NCBI RefSeq assembly: GCF_028728205.1
Contig: NZ_JAQYUU010000005.1
Coordinates: 248,001-312,000, forward strand
Origin: Clostridium sp. 'White wine YQ'
GTDB taxonomy: Bacteria > Bacillota > Clostridia > Clostridiales > Clostridiaceae
DNA: 64,000 nucleotides
Direction of reading: 5' to 3'
In this document: in pieces, positions 9,783 through 17,750 of the stretch
Numbering within the stretch: the first letter of the stretch is position 1
How the letters are laid out: every line of letters starts with the position of its first letter
Translations under genes and position numbers: made by a program
The notes under the pieces: generated by a model
Databases searched by the model: none
The model's input: only the letters and a program-made list of their open reading frames with translations
Told to the model about the DNA's origin: nothing

Positions 9783-10458
9783 CTTCGTACCTACCTCTCA
9801 TTTCATCTCTAGCTATTTGCCCTTTTTCAATGGCTATAACACGTTTCTTCATAGTATCAACAATATCTTTAGCATGTGTTGCCATTAATACTGTTGTTCC
9901 TGCTCTATTTATATCCTCTAGTAAATTCATTATTTCTGTAGCTGTTTCAGGATCTAAATTTCCAGTAGGCTCATCCGCTATTAAAACTGCTGGATTGTTT
10001 ACTATGGCTCTTGCTAATGAAACTCTTTGTTGTTCTCCTCCTGATAATTCAGTAGGAAACATTTTATATTTGTGTGATAATCCTACCAATGAAAGTACCA
10101 TAGGAACTCTTCTTCTTATTTCTCTTGGAGAAGATTCAACAACTCTCATAGCAAATGCAACATTTTCATATACATTAAGAGTTGGTATTAATCTAAAATC
10201 TTGAAATACCATTCCTATTTTCCTTCTATAGTAAGGTATTTGATTTCTCTTTATATTTGATAAATCTGTCCCATTTACTGTTATCTTTCCCTCTGTTGGG
10301 TCTATTTCTTTCAGAAGCATTTTTATAAATGTTGACTTACCAGCCCCCGAAGGACCAACTAGGAAAACAAATTCTCCTGTCTCTATATTTATATTAACTT
10401 TAGCTAAGGCTTTTACATTGTTATTATAAATTTTACTTACATTCTTAAATTCTATCAT
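9769..10458 (-). CDS. ftsE: Cell division ATP-binding protein FtsE
   Basis: ABC ATPase that forms FtsE2X2 with the product of the overlapping ftsX gene. The 229 residues have Walker A GPSGAGKS (35-42), a Q-loop FQDFRL, signature LSGGEQQRV and Walker B AVLIADEPTGNLDP, all intact. The ATG at 10458 is 8 bases from GGAG; the longer TTG frame starts inside the ribosome site. A promoter with TTGTTA, 16 bases and TATAAT lies at 10538-10565. Confidence 0.96.
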   Translation of the reverse strand: MIEFKNVSKIYNNNVKALAKVNINIETGEFVFLVGPSGAGKSTFIKMLLKEIDPTEGKITVNGTDLSNIKRNQIPYYRRKIGMVFQDFRLIPTLNVYENVAFAMRVVESSPREIRRRVPMVLSLVGLSHKYKMFPTELSGGEQQRVSLARAIVNNPAVLIADEPTGNLDPETATEIMNLLEDINRAGTTVLMATHAKDIVDTMKKRVIAIEKGQIARDEMRGRYEDEIK

Positions 10459-10779
10459 AAAAACACTCCTCAATTTTTTTTGTGTGATTTTTTACTATGA
10501 TTATTATTTTCATTATAAAAAACATAAACACTTTTTCATTATAACATAGTTAAAATCCATAACAAAATCCAATTTTTTAAAGTTTTTTGTCATTTTTAAT
10601 AATATTTCGGAAAAACTCATATTAAAATTGGCGTACCCTATATAGAAACTAAAACCATGTTTTCAAGATTTATTCTATTATATAAAAATCTGAGTCCAAA
10701 AAAACAACTTTTTTATTACAGTTATTTTTGAACTCAGATGTATCCAAGCGAAATTTTAATTTTAATATATGTAATAACT
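10459..10779 (-). other. Intergenic region: ftsE promoter and upstream terminator
   Basis: About 320 bases without a gene. It holds the ftsE promoter (TAACAA 10560-10565 and ATTATA 10538-10543 as read on the plus strand, a 16-base spacer) and the yitT terminator hairpin. The remaining AT-rich sequence shows nothing recognisable. Confidence 0.55.
10688..10739 (-). terminator. Terminator of the yitT pair
   Basis: ATCTGAGT and ACTCAGAT arms extended by CAAAAA/TTTTTG enclose an AT-rich loop. On the minus strand the stem is followed by TTTTTATA. Confidence 0.6.
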
Positions 10780-11628
10780 TTATTCAGCCCCAAGCATAGT
10801 AAATCCCTCTCCTAGCACCTCTCTAACATCATTAACAGTTATAAATGCTCTTGGGTCTATTTCTTTTATCTTGAATTTGAGCTTAATAAATTGGCGTCTA
10901 TTTACCACTGTAAATATAATTTGATTGTTTGCTTTGGAGTATCCACCTGTTCCATCAAGTACAGTACATCCTCTATCAACTTCATTTAAAATATATTTTA
11001 CAATTTCTTCACCTTTTGAGCTAATTATAAAGACTTGCTTACAAACATTAAATCCTTCTATAAACTTATCAACCATACTTCCAATAAGAAATACACTGAT
11101 CAGTCCAAACATTCCTAAATCAACACCAAAAGTATAGATAGCAAGGATTGTAATTATAAAGTCAGTTATTAACAAGCACTTCCCAATATCTAAATGAAGA
11201 TATTTGTTTATTATTTTAGCTATAATAGATGTTCCCCCTGTTGAGGAATTCTGAGAAAAAACCATAGCTATTCCTAATGATGATATAACACTACCAGCTA
11301 CTGTTGCTAATACAAGATTGTGTGTTACTGCAGTTGGAGATAGATATTTTTCTATAAGCCATAAGACTAGTGAAAGTCCAAAGGATGCATAAATACTTTT
11401 ACCGCCAAAATTCCCCCCAATTAACATAAATGCTAAAGCAAACAATATGATATTTGCAATTATCAGTATGAGTCCTGGTGATATTCCAAATATTTTATTT
11501 AGTACTAATGCAAGCCCTGAGATCCCCCCAGCTGCAATATTGTTTGGATAAAAAAAGTATTCTAATGCTATTGCTGTCAGTAATATTCCTATAGTAATTA
11601 ATAAGTTTTCTTTAAAATATTTTTTCAA
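10780..11628 (-). CDS. YitT-family membrane protein (copy 2 of tandem pair)
   Basis: Membrane protein of the YitT family (DUF161 helices, then DUF2179), function unproven. The 282 residues show five or six hydrophobic helices in residues 8-200, with the family phrases FFYPNNIAAGGISGLALVL and FSQNSSTGGTSIIAKIINKYL, and a soluble C-terminal domain ending AFITVNDVREVLGEGF. The start is a TTG at 11628, 9 bases after GAGGGGG. It lies 25 bases after its paralogue and is of identical length, so the pair arose by tandem duplication. B. subtilis carries a family member (yvjA) near ftsEX as well. Confidence 0.88.
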   Translation of the reverse strand: MKKYFKENLLITIGILLTAIALEYFFYPNNIAAGGISGLALVLNKIFGISPGLILIIANIILFALAFMLIGGNFGGKSIYASFGLSLVLWLIEKYLSPTAVTHNLVLATVAGSVISSLGIAMVFSQNSSTGGTSIIAKIINKYLHLDIGKCLLITDFIITILAIYTFGVDLGMFGLISVFLIGSMVDKFIEGFNVCKQVFIISSKGEEIVKYILNEVDRGCTVLDGTGGYSKANNQIIFTVVNRRQFIKLKFKIKEIDPRAFITVNDVREVLGEGFTMLGAE

Positions 11629-11653
11629 ACTGCAATGCCCCCTCTACTATAAA

Positions 11654-12502
11654 TTACTGTAATTCCCCAAAACCTTCTCCTAAAACTTCATGAACTTCTC
11701 CTACAGTTATAAATGCTGCCTTATCAATTTCTTTTATATAATTTTTCAATTTAATAAATTCATTTCTACCTAAAACAGTATATAAAAGAGCTGTATCATT
11801 TCCTGAGAATCCACCTTTTCCTTGAATAAATGTACATCCTCTATCTAAATCTTTAATTATAAATTGACTTATTTCTTTATTTTTATCACTTATTATAGTA
11901 ACTTCTTTACAACTTTTAAATCCTTCTATTACTCTATCAATTGCTAATCCGTTAAATATAACGCATAAAAGTGCATAAAGTCCCCTGTTTACACCAAAAG
12001 TTACTGCGCCTGCTAAGGTGACTAAAAAATCTACTGATAATAATGATTTTCCTATGTCTATACTTATATATTTGTTTATTATCTTAGCTACTATATCGGT
12101 ACCCCCAGTTGAAGCATTAACATTAAAAATCATTGCCATTCCCAAAGATGTAACTATGGTTCCAAAAATAGCTGCTAGCATTAAATCTGTTGTTAATGCC
12201 GTAGGTTTTAAAAACCTTTCTACTGCCCACATAATAAATGATAATCCAAAGCTAGCGTATATTGTTTTAGCTCCAAAATTACCACCGATTAATAAAAATG
12301 CTACTGCAAATAATATAAGATTTAATATGAATACTACAGTACCTGTCTTTAACCAAGTTACATATTTAGTAAGAACTATTGCTATACCTGTTACTCCTCC
12401 AGCTGCAATATCATTCGGGATGAAAAAATACTCTAGTGAGAAAACAACTAAAAGTATACCTACTGTAATTAAAAAATAGTCTTTTAATATATTTTTATTC
12501 AT
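11654..12502 (-). CDS. YitT-family membrane protein (copy 1 of tandem pair)
   Basis: Paralogue of the following gene: 282 residues, the same FIPNDIAAGGVTGIAIVL and NVNASTGGTDIVAKIINKYI segments in the membrane part, and a DUF2179 C-terminal domain ending AAFITVGEVHEVLGEGFG. The ATG at 12502 follows AGGAGG. The two genes form one unit ending at the hairpin near 10688-10739. Differences are spread over the whole length, which points to an old duplication. A transport role is often supposed for the family but nothing here shows a substrate. Confidence 0.88.
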   Translation of the reverse strand: MNKNILKDYFLITVGILLVVFSLEYFFIPNDIAAGGVTGIAIVLTKYVTWLKTGTVVFILNLILFAVAFLLIGGNFGAKTIYASFGLSFIMWAVERFLKPTALTTDLMLAAIFGTIVTSLGMAMIFNVNASTGGTDIVAKIINKYISIDIGKSLLSVDFLVTLAGAVTFGVNRGLYALLCVIFNGLAIDRVIEGFKSCKEVTIISDKNKEISQFIIKDLDRGCTFIQGKGGFSGNDTALLYTVLGRNEFIKLKNYIKEIDKAAFITVGEVHEVLGEGFGELQ

Positions 12503-12645
12503 AATAACCTCCTATGGCAGTAGTGTTTGTAATTTATTCTTATTCTATTTATCCTTGTTTATTATTTTACTCTTTTGGCTTTTTATAAATACGATATAAC
12601 TAAAAAAATATCCAGCATTTAATATTTTAGCGTAAAAATTGAAAA

Positions 12646-12675
12646 CAGTATAGCAAAATTTACATGCTATACTGC
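12646..12675 (-). terminator. Terminator of the transketolase operon
   Basis: CAGTATAGCA and TGCTATACTG form a 10-base-pair stem around AAATTTACA, followed on the minus strand by TTTTC. Confidence 0.75.
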
Positions 12676-12696
12676 TTATTTCTATATAACCCAATT

Positions 12697-13641
12697 TTAT
12701 TTTTTTAAACTTAATGCCTTTTTAGCTGCTTTTACTACTTCCTCAGCTGTTAATCCATAAGCCTTTAATAATTCATCAGGCTTTCCGCTTTCTCCAAAAG
12801 TATCCTTAACTCCAACTTTAATTACTGGAACTGGAACTTCTTCTGAGATTACCTCAGATATAGCTGAACCTAATCCCCCAATTATATTATGTTCTTCAGC
12901 TGAAACTATTGCACCAGTTTCTTTTGCTGCTTTTACTAATATTTCACTATCTATTGGCTTTAGTGTATGAATATTAATTACTCTTGTACTAATGCCTTCA
13001 GCCTCTAAAATTTCTCTTGCTTCTAGTACTACATCAACCATTATTCCAGTTGCAACAAGTGTGACGTCATTTCCATCCTTTAATGTTACACCTTTTCCTA
13101 TTTGGAATTTATAATCTGCATTATCATTAACTATATTTACAGCGGCTCTTCCTAATCTAACATAACATGGTCCATTAAACTCTGCAATTGCTTTAATTGC
13201 TGCATCAGTTTCTACTGCATCACTTGGACAAATAACTGTCATTCCTGGAATACTTCTCATTAATGCTAAGTCTTCAATTGCTTGGTGAGATGCTCCATCC
13301 TCTCCAACAGTTAATCCAGCATGAGTAGCACACACCTTGACATTTAATCTAGGATAGCATATTGAATTTCTTATTTGTTCGAAAGCTCTTCCTGCTGCAA
13401 ACATTGCAAATGTGCTTACAAAAGGAATTTTGCCGCAAGTTGAAATACCGGCTGCTACAGACATCATATTTCCTTCTGCAATTCCCATATTTATAAATCT
13501 ATCTGCACAAACCTTTTGGAAGTCTGCAGTTTTTGTAGATTTTGAAAGATCAGCATCTAATACAACTATATTTTTATTTTTTTGTCCTATCTCTGCTAAA
13601 GTTTTTCCATAAGCTTCTCTAGTAGCAATTTTCTTACTCAT
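12697..13641 (-). CDS. Transketolase, C-terminal subunit
   Basis: Second half of a split transketolase: pyrimidine-binding domain (MSKKIATREAYGKTLAEIG, then NMGIAEGNMMSVAAGISTCG with the Glu that activates thiamine diphosphate, and THAGLTVGEDGASHQ) followed by the C-terminal domain (about 190-314). The 314 residues match split transketolase B subunits. The ATG shares one base with the stop of the N-terminal subunit gene, so the halves are coupled. Together they move two-carbon ketol units in the non-oxidative pentose phosphate pathway, useful here for xylose carbon. A DXS-like role is less likely because the N-terminal half is of transketolase type. Confidence 0.92.
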   Translation of the reverse strand: MSKKIATREAYGKTLAEIGQKNKNIVVLDADLSKSTKTADFQKVCADRFINMGIAEGNMMSVAAGISTCGKIPFVSTFAMFAAGRAFEQIRNSICYPRLNVKVCATHAGLTVGEDGASHQAIEDLALMRSIPGMTVICPSDAVETDAAIKAIAEFNGPCYVRLGRAAVNIVNDNADYKFQIGKGVTLKDGNDVTLVATGIMVDVVLEAREILEAEGISTRVINIHTLKPIDSEILVKAAKETGAIVSAEEHNIIGGLGSAISEVISEEVPVPVIKVGVKDTFGESGKPDELLKAYGLTAEEVVKAAKKALSLKK

Positions 13642-14465
13642 TATTTTTCTCCTCCAATTTCTTTTAATGCTTTTTCACATTGTTCAACACTTGGAGCTGT
13701 TCCATGCCATGCTGCCTCATTCTCCATAAATGAAACACCCTTGCCTTTAACTGTTTTACATATAATTGCTGTAGGTGCTCCTTTTGTTTTTTTAGCAGTT
13801 TCAATAGCTGCTAATATTTCTTCATAGTTATGTCCATCAATTATTAGTGTTTTCCAACCAAATGCTTCATATTTTTTATCAATTGGAGCTGGGTTCATTA
13901 CTTGATGTACATCTCCATCTATTTGTAATCCGTTGTAATCTATAAATATAGTTAAGTTATCTAATCTGTAATGAGCTGCACTCATAGCTGCTTCCCACAC
14001 TTGTCCTTCTTCTAATTCTCCATCTCCTAAAAGTGCAAATACTCTATAATTTTTATTATCAAGTTTTCCAGCTATAGCCATTCCAACAGCAGCTGATATT
14101 CCTTGACCAAGTGATCCAGTTGACATATCTATTCCTGGCAAATCATTCATATTAGGATGACCTTGAAGTCTTGAACCAATCTTTCTTAATGTTTTTAATT
14201 CTTCAACTGGTAAATATCCTTTTCTTGCTAATGCGGAATATAAAACTGGTGCTGCATGACCTTTTGATAATACAAATCTATCTCTATCTGGATTATTTGG
14301 ATTTTCCGGACTTATATTCATTTCGTTAAAAAATAATGTTGTAACTATATCTGTTGCTGATAGTGAACCACCTGGATGTCCTGATGCTGATTCTGTTAGC
14401 ATAGTTACTATATCTTTTCTTATTTCTTTGGCTATACTTTGTAATTCTGATATTTTATTACTCAT
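13641..14465 (-). CDS. Transketolase, N-terminal subunit
   Basis: First half of the split transketolase, the pyrophosphate-binding domain. Of its 274 residues the key motifs are ESASGHPGGSLSATDI, LSKGHAAPVLYSAL, the GDGELEEGQVWEAAMSA thiamine diphosphate-Mg motif and DYNGLQIDG. AGGAGGG precedes the ATG. Overlap of one base with the C-terminal subunit gene indicates an obligate pair. Split forms like this are common in Firmicutes and archaea and are an original arrangement, not a broken gene. Confidence 0.93.
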   Translation of the reverse strand: MSNKISELQSIAKEIRKDIVTMLTESASGHPGGSLSATDIVTTLFFNEMNISPENPNNPDRDRFVLSKGHAAPVLYSALARKGYLPVEELKTLRKIGSRLQGHPNMNDLPGIDMSTGSLGQGISAAVGMAIAGKLDNKNYRVFALLGDGELEEGQVWEAAMSAAHYRLDNLTIFIDYNGLQIDGDVHQVMNPAPIDKKYEAFGWKTLIIDGHNYEEILAAIETAKKTKGAPTAIICKTVKGKGVSFMENEAAWHGTAPSVEQCEKALKEIGGEK

Positions 14466-14794
14466 TTTTGCCCTCCTGATTAAAAAAATTAACTTAATAA
14501 AGATTACCTTTTTTCCTAAGTCATTATATCATACAATTTTTTCTTTGTACATAATATTAGTGTATATGTGCTATGTTTTTTATGCCTTTTATTTATATGT
14601 GCTATACTATTTAAAAATACTATAATCCAAACACACGTCTTATCATTGCTTCTGAGTATCTAAAAAAACAAATAATATACCTTTATATTATAGAAAAAAG
14701 GCTTTTTTTATCATATTAAAACTTTATGTAGCTTATATATAATTTTTCCTCAAGTATATTAATATATGTAGATTAATTTTTTCTCTATTTAAAT

Positions 14795-14920
14795 AAAAAA
14801 TCGTCAAGGCGATTATGAGCCGTTGATTTTTTACTCTTTAGGAAAATCCGTAGGTTTTCTATAGGAAACTTATAATGTTATCACAAACCTTAAAATTCTA
14901 TAAACTCCTAAAGAGTAAAA
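14795..14920 (-). repeat. Structured intergenic repeat, copy 1 (short form, modules A and C)
   Basis: First of three related elements (others 17549-17738, 61623-61810), all in one orientation. Read on the minus strand it has module A (ACTCTTTAGG...CCTAAAGAGT arms, 14833-14916) and module C (A6TC...CGAT6 arms, 14795-14832). The central GC-richer module B of the two long copies is cleanly absent. It begins in the T-run of the ndoA terminator. Confidence 0.85.
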
Positions 14921-14944
14921 AAAACTCAGCTTACACTGAGTTTT
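14921..14944 (-). terminator. Terminator of the alr-ndoAI-ndoA cluster
   Basis: AAAACTCAG and CTGAGTTTT form a stem around CTTACA. On the minus strand an eight-T run follows, merging with the repeat element. Confidence 0.8.
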
Positions 14945-14978
14945 CCATTGTATATTGTTCAATTTTTATTATAATCTT

Positions 14979-15332
14979 CTAAATAAGCCCTAAGCTTATT
15001 ACTAATGCCTTGCTAACCTTGTCCATATCAGAATCTGTCATATGCCCTATCTTTTCTTTTAATCTTCTCTTATCTAAGGTTCGTAATTGTTCAAGTAAAA
15101 CAACTGAATCTCTATTTAAGCCATATTCTTCTGAAGAAATCTCTACGTGAGTAGGTAACTTAGCTTTATTAATTTGAGAAGTAATAGCTGCTACAATAAC
15201 TGTAGGACTATACTTATTCCCAATGTCATTTTGTATAATTATAACTGGCCTTATACCACCTTGTTCTGAACCTATAACAGGACTTAAGTCGGCATAAAAC
15301 ACATCTCCTCTTTTTACTACCATTGTGGTCAT
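14979..15332 (-). CDS. ndoA: mRNA interferase EndoA, MazF family toxin
   Basis: Sequence-specific, ribosome-independent endoribonuclease, the toxin of a type II pair. The 117 residues are close to B. subtilis EndoA in length and show the family start [31 protein letters not shown], then VVAAITSQ and [12 protein letters not shown], with conserved Arg and Thr/Ser positions present. The start ATG at 15332 uses the GGAGTG at the end of the antitoxin gene, 7 bases upstream. The gene is last in the alr-antitoxin-toxin order known from B. subtilis. Confidence 0.95.
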   Translation of the reverse strand: MTTMVVKRGDVFYADLSPVIGSEQGGIRPVIIIQNDIGNKYSPTVIVAAITSQINKAKLPTHVEISSEEYGLNRDSVVLLEQLRTLDKRRLKEKIGHMTDSDMDKVSKALVISLGLI

Positions 15333-15339
15333 ATGTCTA

Positions 15340-15573
15340 TCACACTCCGCATAACCAATTCTCGTAATAGTCGGTTTCTTCTAGTGAACCACTAATACAA
15401 GCCTCAGCTAGTTCTAAATTAATTTCGGCCATTTCACCATAGCCCTTTGAAAGCTCTGCTTCTGAATAAATCATTTCTTTGCCTTCAATATATAATATTA
15501 GATTACCATCTGTATATTTACAGTTTTTTTCAATATTTACGGATAATTTTAAATTTTTCTTTGATAGAGACAT
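15340..15573 (-). CDS. ndoAI: EndoAI-like antitoxin
   Basis: Antitoxin partner of the EndoA gene 7 bases downstream. The 77-residue product has an N-terminal strand region ([16 protein letters not shown]), as in ribbon-helix-helix or SpoVT-like antitoxins but not clearly either, and a C-terminal segment [20 protein letters not shown] ending YYENWL that matches the toxin-binding tail of MazE/EndoAI proteins. The ATG at 15573 is 7 bases from AGGAGG; an ATG 6 bases further up is too near the ribosome site. It has its own promoter at 15612-15641. Confidence 0.82.
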   Translation of the reverse strand: MSLSKKNLKLSVNIEKNCKYTDGNLILYIEGKEMIYSEAELSKGYGEMAEINLELAEACISGSLEETDYYENWLCGV

Positions 15574-15611
15574 AACCATTCCTCCTAGGTAGAAAAAGAG
15601 ATTATGTATTA

Positions 15612-15641
15612 ATTATATTACAAATTATGTCACGTTGTCAA
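15612..15641 (-). promoter_or_regulatory. Promoter of the antitoxin-toxin pair
   Basis: On the minus strand TTGACA (15636-15641) and TATAAT (15612-15617), both perfect consensus hexamers, are 18 bases apart. The toxin pair can therefore be transcribed independently of alr. Confidence 0.8.
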
Positions 15642-15681
15642 AGATTTCGACCTTTGTTTCTCTATTTATTTTTTTCAAATA

Positions 15682-16842
15682 CTACACATAGTTTCTTATT
15701 TTGACAATTTTTCCATCTCTGATGTAAACTCTTGGAACTCTTCTGCCTATCATACAGATTATCTCATAATTGATAGTATCTAGAATCTCAGCTAAGTCAT
15801 CAGCATTAAATTTAGCTTCTCCTTGCTCTCCTAATAGAACAACTTCATCCCCAACACTTACTTCTCCAACATCTGTAACATCAACCATGACTTGATCCAT
15901 GCATACCCTTCCAACTATAGGAGCTAATTTCCCATTAATGATAACTTTTCCCTTATTTGAAAGAGCTCTTGTGTACCCATCTGCATATCCTACTGGAAGT
16001 GTTGCTATAACACTTTCTCGCTCTGTTTTAAATTTTCTTCCATAGCTAATATACATACCTTCAGGTAATGTCTTCAAATGTGCAATTGAAGTCTTCAAAG
16101 TCAATGCAGGTTTTAGATTAAGCTTATCTTTAAGAACTTCATCTGATGGATAATACCCATACATTATTATGCCTGGCCTTACTCCATCAATATAAGTTTC
16201 TTCCATATCCATTATAGCTGCACTATTAGATACATGTTTAACATTAAATTTAATTCCTTCTTGTTCTAATCTATTAGTAAAATCATAAAACAGCTTTAAT
16301 TGATATTTAGTATAACTTTTATCAGTTTCATCTGCTGTGGAGAAATGAGTAAAAATACCTTCCAAGATTATATTAGGAAGCTTGCTTATTTTTCTTACAA
16401 TCTCCAATCCCTCTTCATTGGGTAGTATTCCAATTCTCCCCATTCCTGTATCTAATGCTATATGAATTTTTATATTTCTCTTCTCTTTTATTGCTATATC
16501 TGAAAGTCCTTTAACATAATTAAGATCATAGACAGTTTGTTCAATATCATATTGAGCCATCTTATCACCAAATGTTAGTGGTGTATATCCTAAAATTAGG
16601 ATAGGTGCCTTAACCCCTGATCTCCTTAATTCTAGTGCTTCTGTAATGACCGCTACAGCTAGCCCTGTAGCTCCATTTTCTAGAAAAATTGGTGCAACAT
16701 CTAGTGCTCCATGGCCATATCCATCAGCCTTTACTACTGCGTAAATCTTTTTATCCTTTACTAAATTTTTAATCTGTCTCATATTATTTTCCAAAGAATT
16801 CAGGTTAATTTCTGCCCAAACTGGTCTTATGCTTTCATCCAT
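15682..16842 (-). CDS. alr: Alanine racemase
   Basis: PLP enzyme that converts L- to D-alanine for cell wall synthesis and, in spores, limits germination. The 386 residues have the PLP lysine in [13 protein letters not shown] (Lys38 from the chosen start), the second-base tyrosine in MYISYGRKF and [12 protein letters not shown] and CMDQVMVD in the C-terminal barrel. The ATG at 16842 lies 5 bases after AAGAGGTGG; the longer GTG frame begins inside that site. It starts 12 bases after the GerS/YdcC-like gene and precedes the EndoA pair, as in B. subtilis. Confidence 0.96.
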   Translation of the reverse strand: MDESIRPVWAEINLNSLENNMRQIKNLVKDKKIYAVVKADGYGHGALDVAPIFLENGATGLAVAVITEALELRRSGVKAPILILGYTPLTFGDKMAQYDIEQTVYDLNYVKGLSDIAIKEKRNIKIHIALDTGMGRIGILPNEEGLEIVRKISKLPNIILEGIFTHFSTADETDKSYTKYQLKLFYDFTNRLEQEGIKFNVKHVSNSAAIMDMEETYIDGVRPGIIMYGYYPSDEVLKDKLNLKPALTLKTSIAHLKTLPEGMYISYGRKFKTERESVIATLPVGYADGYTRALSNKGKVIINGKLAPIVGRVCMDQVMVDVTDVGEVSVGDEVVLLGEQGEAKFNADDLAEILDTINYEIICMIGRRVPRVYIRDGKIVKIRNYV

Positions 16843-16854
16843 TAATTCCACCTC

Positions 16855-17475
16855 TTAGTTGCTTTTAATTTCCAAAAGACCTGCATCAAGTCTAGGATTG
16901 ATCTGGAAGTCAGTATACCTAGCCTCAAATGTTTTTTCGCCTTTTTTATTTAATATGACAAATCGCTCTGGAACTTTATCTGGAATGTTTATATATAAAA
17001 TCCCTACATCCAAATTAGGATTATTAATATCTAGTGGTATACTAACTTTATAATATCCTTTTCCAATTTCCTTATTATACTCAAATGATAATGCTCTTTC
17101 ATCATTTAAATACCTTGATAGATTGTTTATAAATGAAGCTTCATAGAAGTCATAGTTCTCCTTAGAAGTTTCAAGTAATTCTCCATCTTTATCATTTCCA
17201 CCTACAACTTGTCCCTCATTATTATACACCTGAATTCTATTGTCTCCAAAGACCACTTTATTACCTTTTTCCTTCAAAAAATACTGCTTAGTGGTTTCTT
17301 CTTTTTCTCCCATAGAATTATAAAATTTATAATCTACATTACATTCATAACTCTTAATGTTTCTTAATAGTTTCAAAACCCTCTCTGGTGAACTGGAAAT
17401 TTTCATATAGATAATGGAAATACAAGATAAAATTATTACAAATAATAACATGCTTAGTGCAATCTTTTTTTTCAT
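16855..17475 (-). CDS. LolA/YdcC-like lipoprotein, GerS-like
   Basis: 206-residue exported protein. The N-terminal helix (4-24) includes ILSC with a possible lipobox Cys18; the -2 residue is unusual, so lipidation is uncertain. The remainder is strand-rich (NVDYKFYNSMGEKEETTKQYF, KVVFGDNRIQVYNNEGQVVG, GEKTFEARYTDFQINPRLD) like the LolA/YdcC outer-membrane lipoprotein carrier fold. B. subtilis ydcC and C. difficile gerS lie directly upstream of alr genes in the same way, and GerS is needed for cortex breakdown on germination. That role is inferred from position and fold only. GGAGG precedes the ATG. Confidence 0.68.
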   Translation of the reverse strand: MKKKIALSMLLFVIILSCISIIYMKISSSPERVLKLLRNIKSYECNVDYKFYNSMGEKEETTKQYFLKEKGNKVVFGDNRIQVYNNEGQVVGGNDKDGELLETSKENYDFYEASFINNLSRYLNDERALSFEYNKEIGKGYYKVSIPLDINNPNLDVGILYINIPDKVPERFVILNKKGEKTFEARYTDFQINPRLDAGLLEIKSN

Positions 17476-17548
17476 TTTTCCTCCAAAGTTATTTGCTCTA
17501 CACTAATACTATTATTAAATGAATTTAATTATTCATAATTTAAGTTAT

Positions 17549-17738
17549 AAAAAATCGTCAAGGCGATTATGAGCCGTCGATTTTTTACTCGCATCTGCCT
17601 TTCCAAACGCATGTGAGGAAAAACTGGCAGGCGACTAATTCTATTTTTTTGCTCTTTAGGTAAATCCATAGTTTTTTATAGGAAACTTATAATGTTATCA
17701 TCAACCTCAAAATATTATAAGTTCCTAAAGAGTAAAAA
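17549..17738 (-). repeat. Structured intergenic repeat, copy 2 (long form A-B-C)
   Basis: Read on the minus strand: module A 17651-17733 (GCTCTTTAGG/CCTAAAGAGT outer arms, inner arms AACTTATAAT/ATTATAAGTT), module B 17589-17634 (TCGC-CTGCC arms with inner TTTCC/GGAAA) and module C 17549-17586 (AAAAAATCG/CGATTTTTT). It begins 12 bases after the nnr stop codon. Its modules B and C are nearly identical to those of copy 3, 44 kb away. Confidence 0.88.
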
Positions 17739-17750
17739 TCTTGAAGGAGA

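Larger units (their letters stand above)
14466..14978 (-). other. Intergenic region with repeat copy 1
   Basis: 513 bases without a gene. It holds a TATAAT-like -10 for the transketolase operon near 14524-14529 without a convincing -35, an AT-rich stretch (14540-14794) in which I see nothing, the structured repeat copy 1 (14795-14920) and the ndoA terminator (14921-14944). Confidence 0.5.

Noticed and set aside
13641..13641. Split transketolase as a frameshifted gene
   Set aside because: Both halves have proper ribosome sites and ends at known domain borders; split transketolases are normal.
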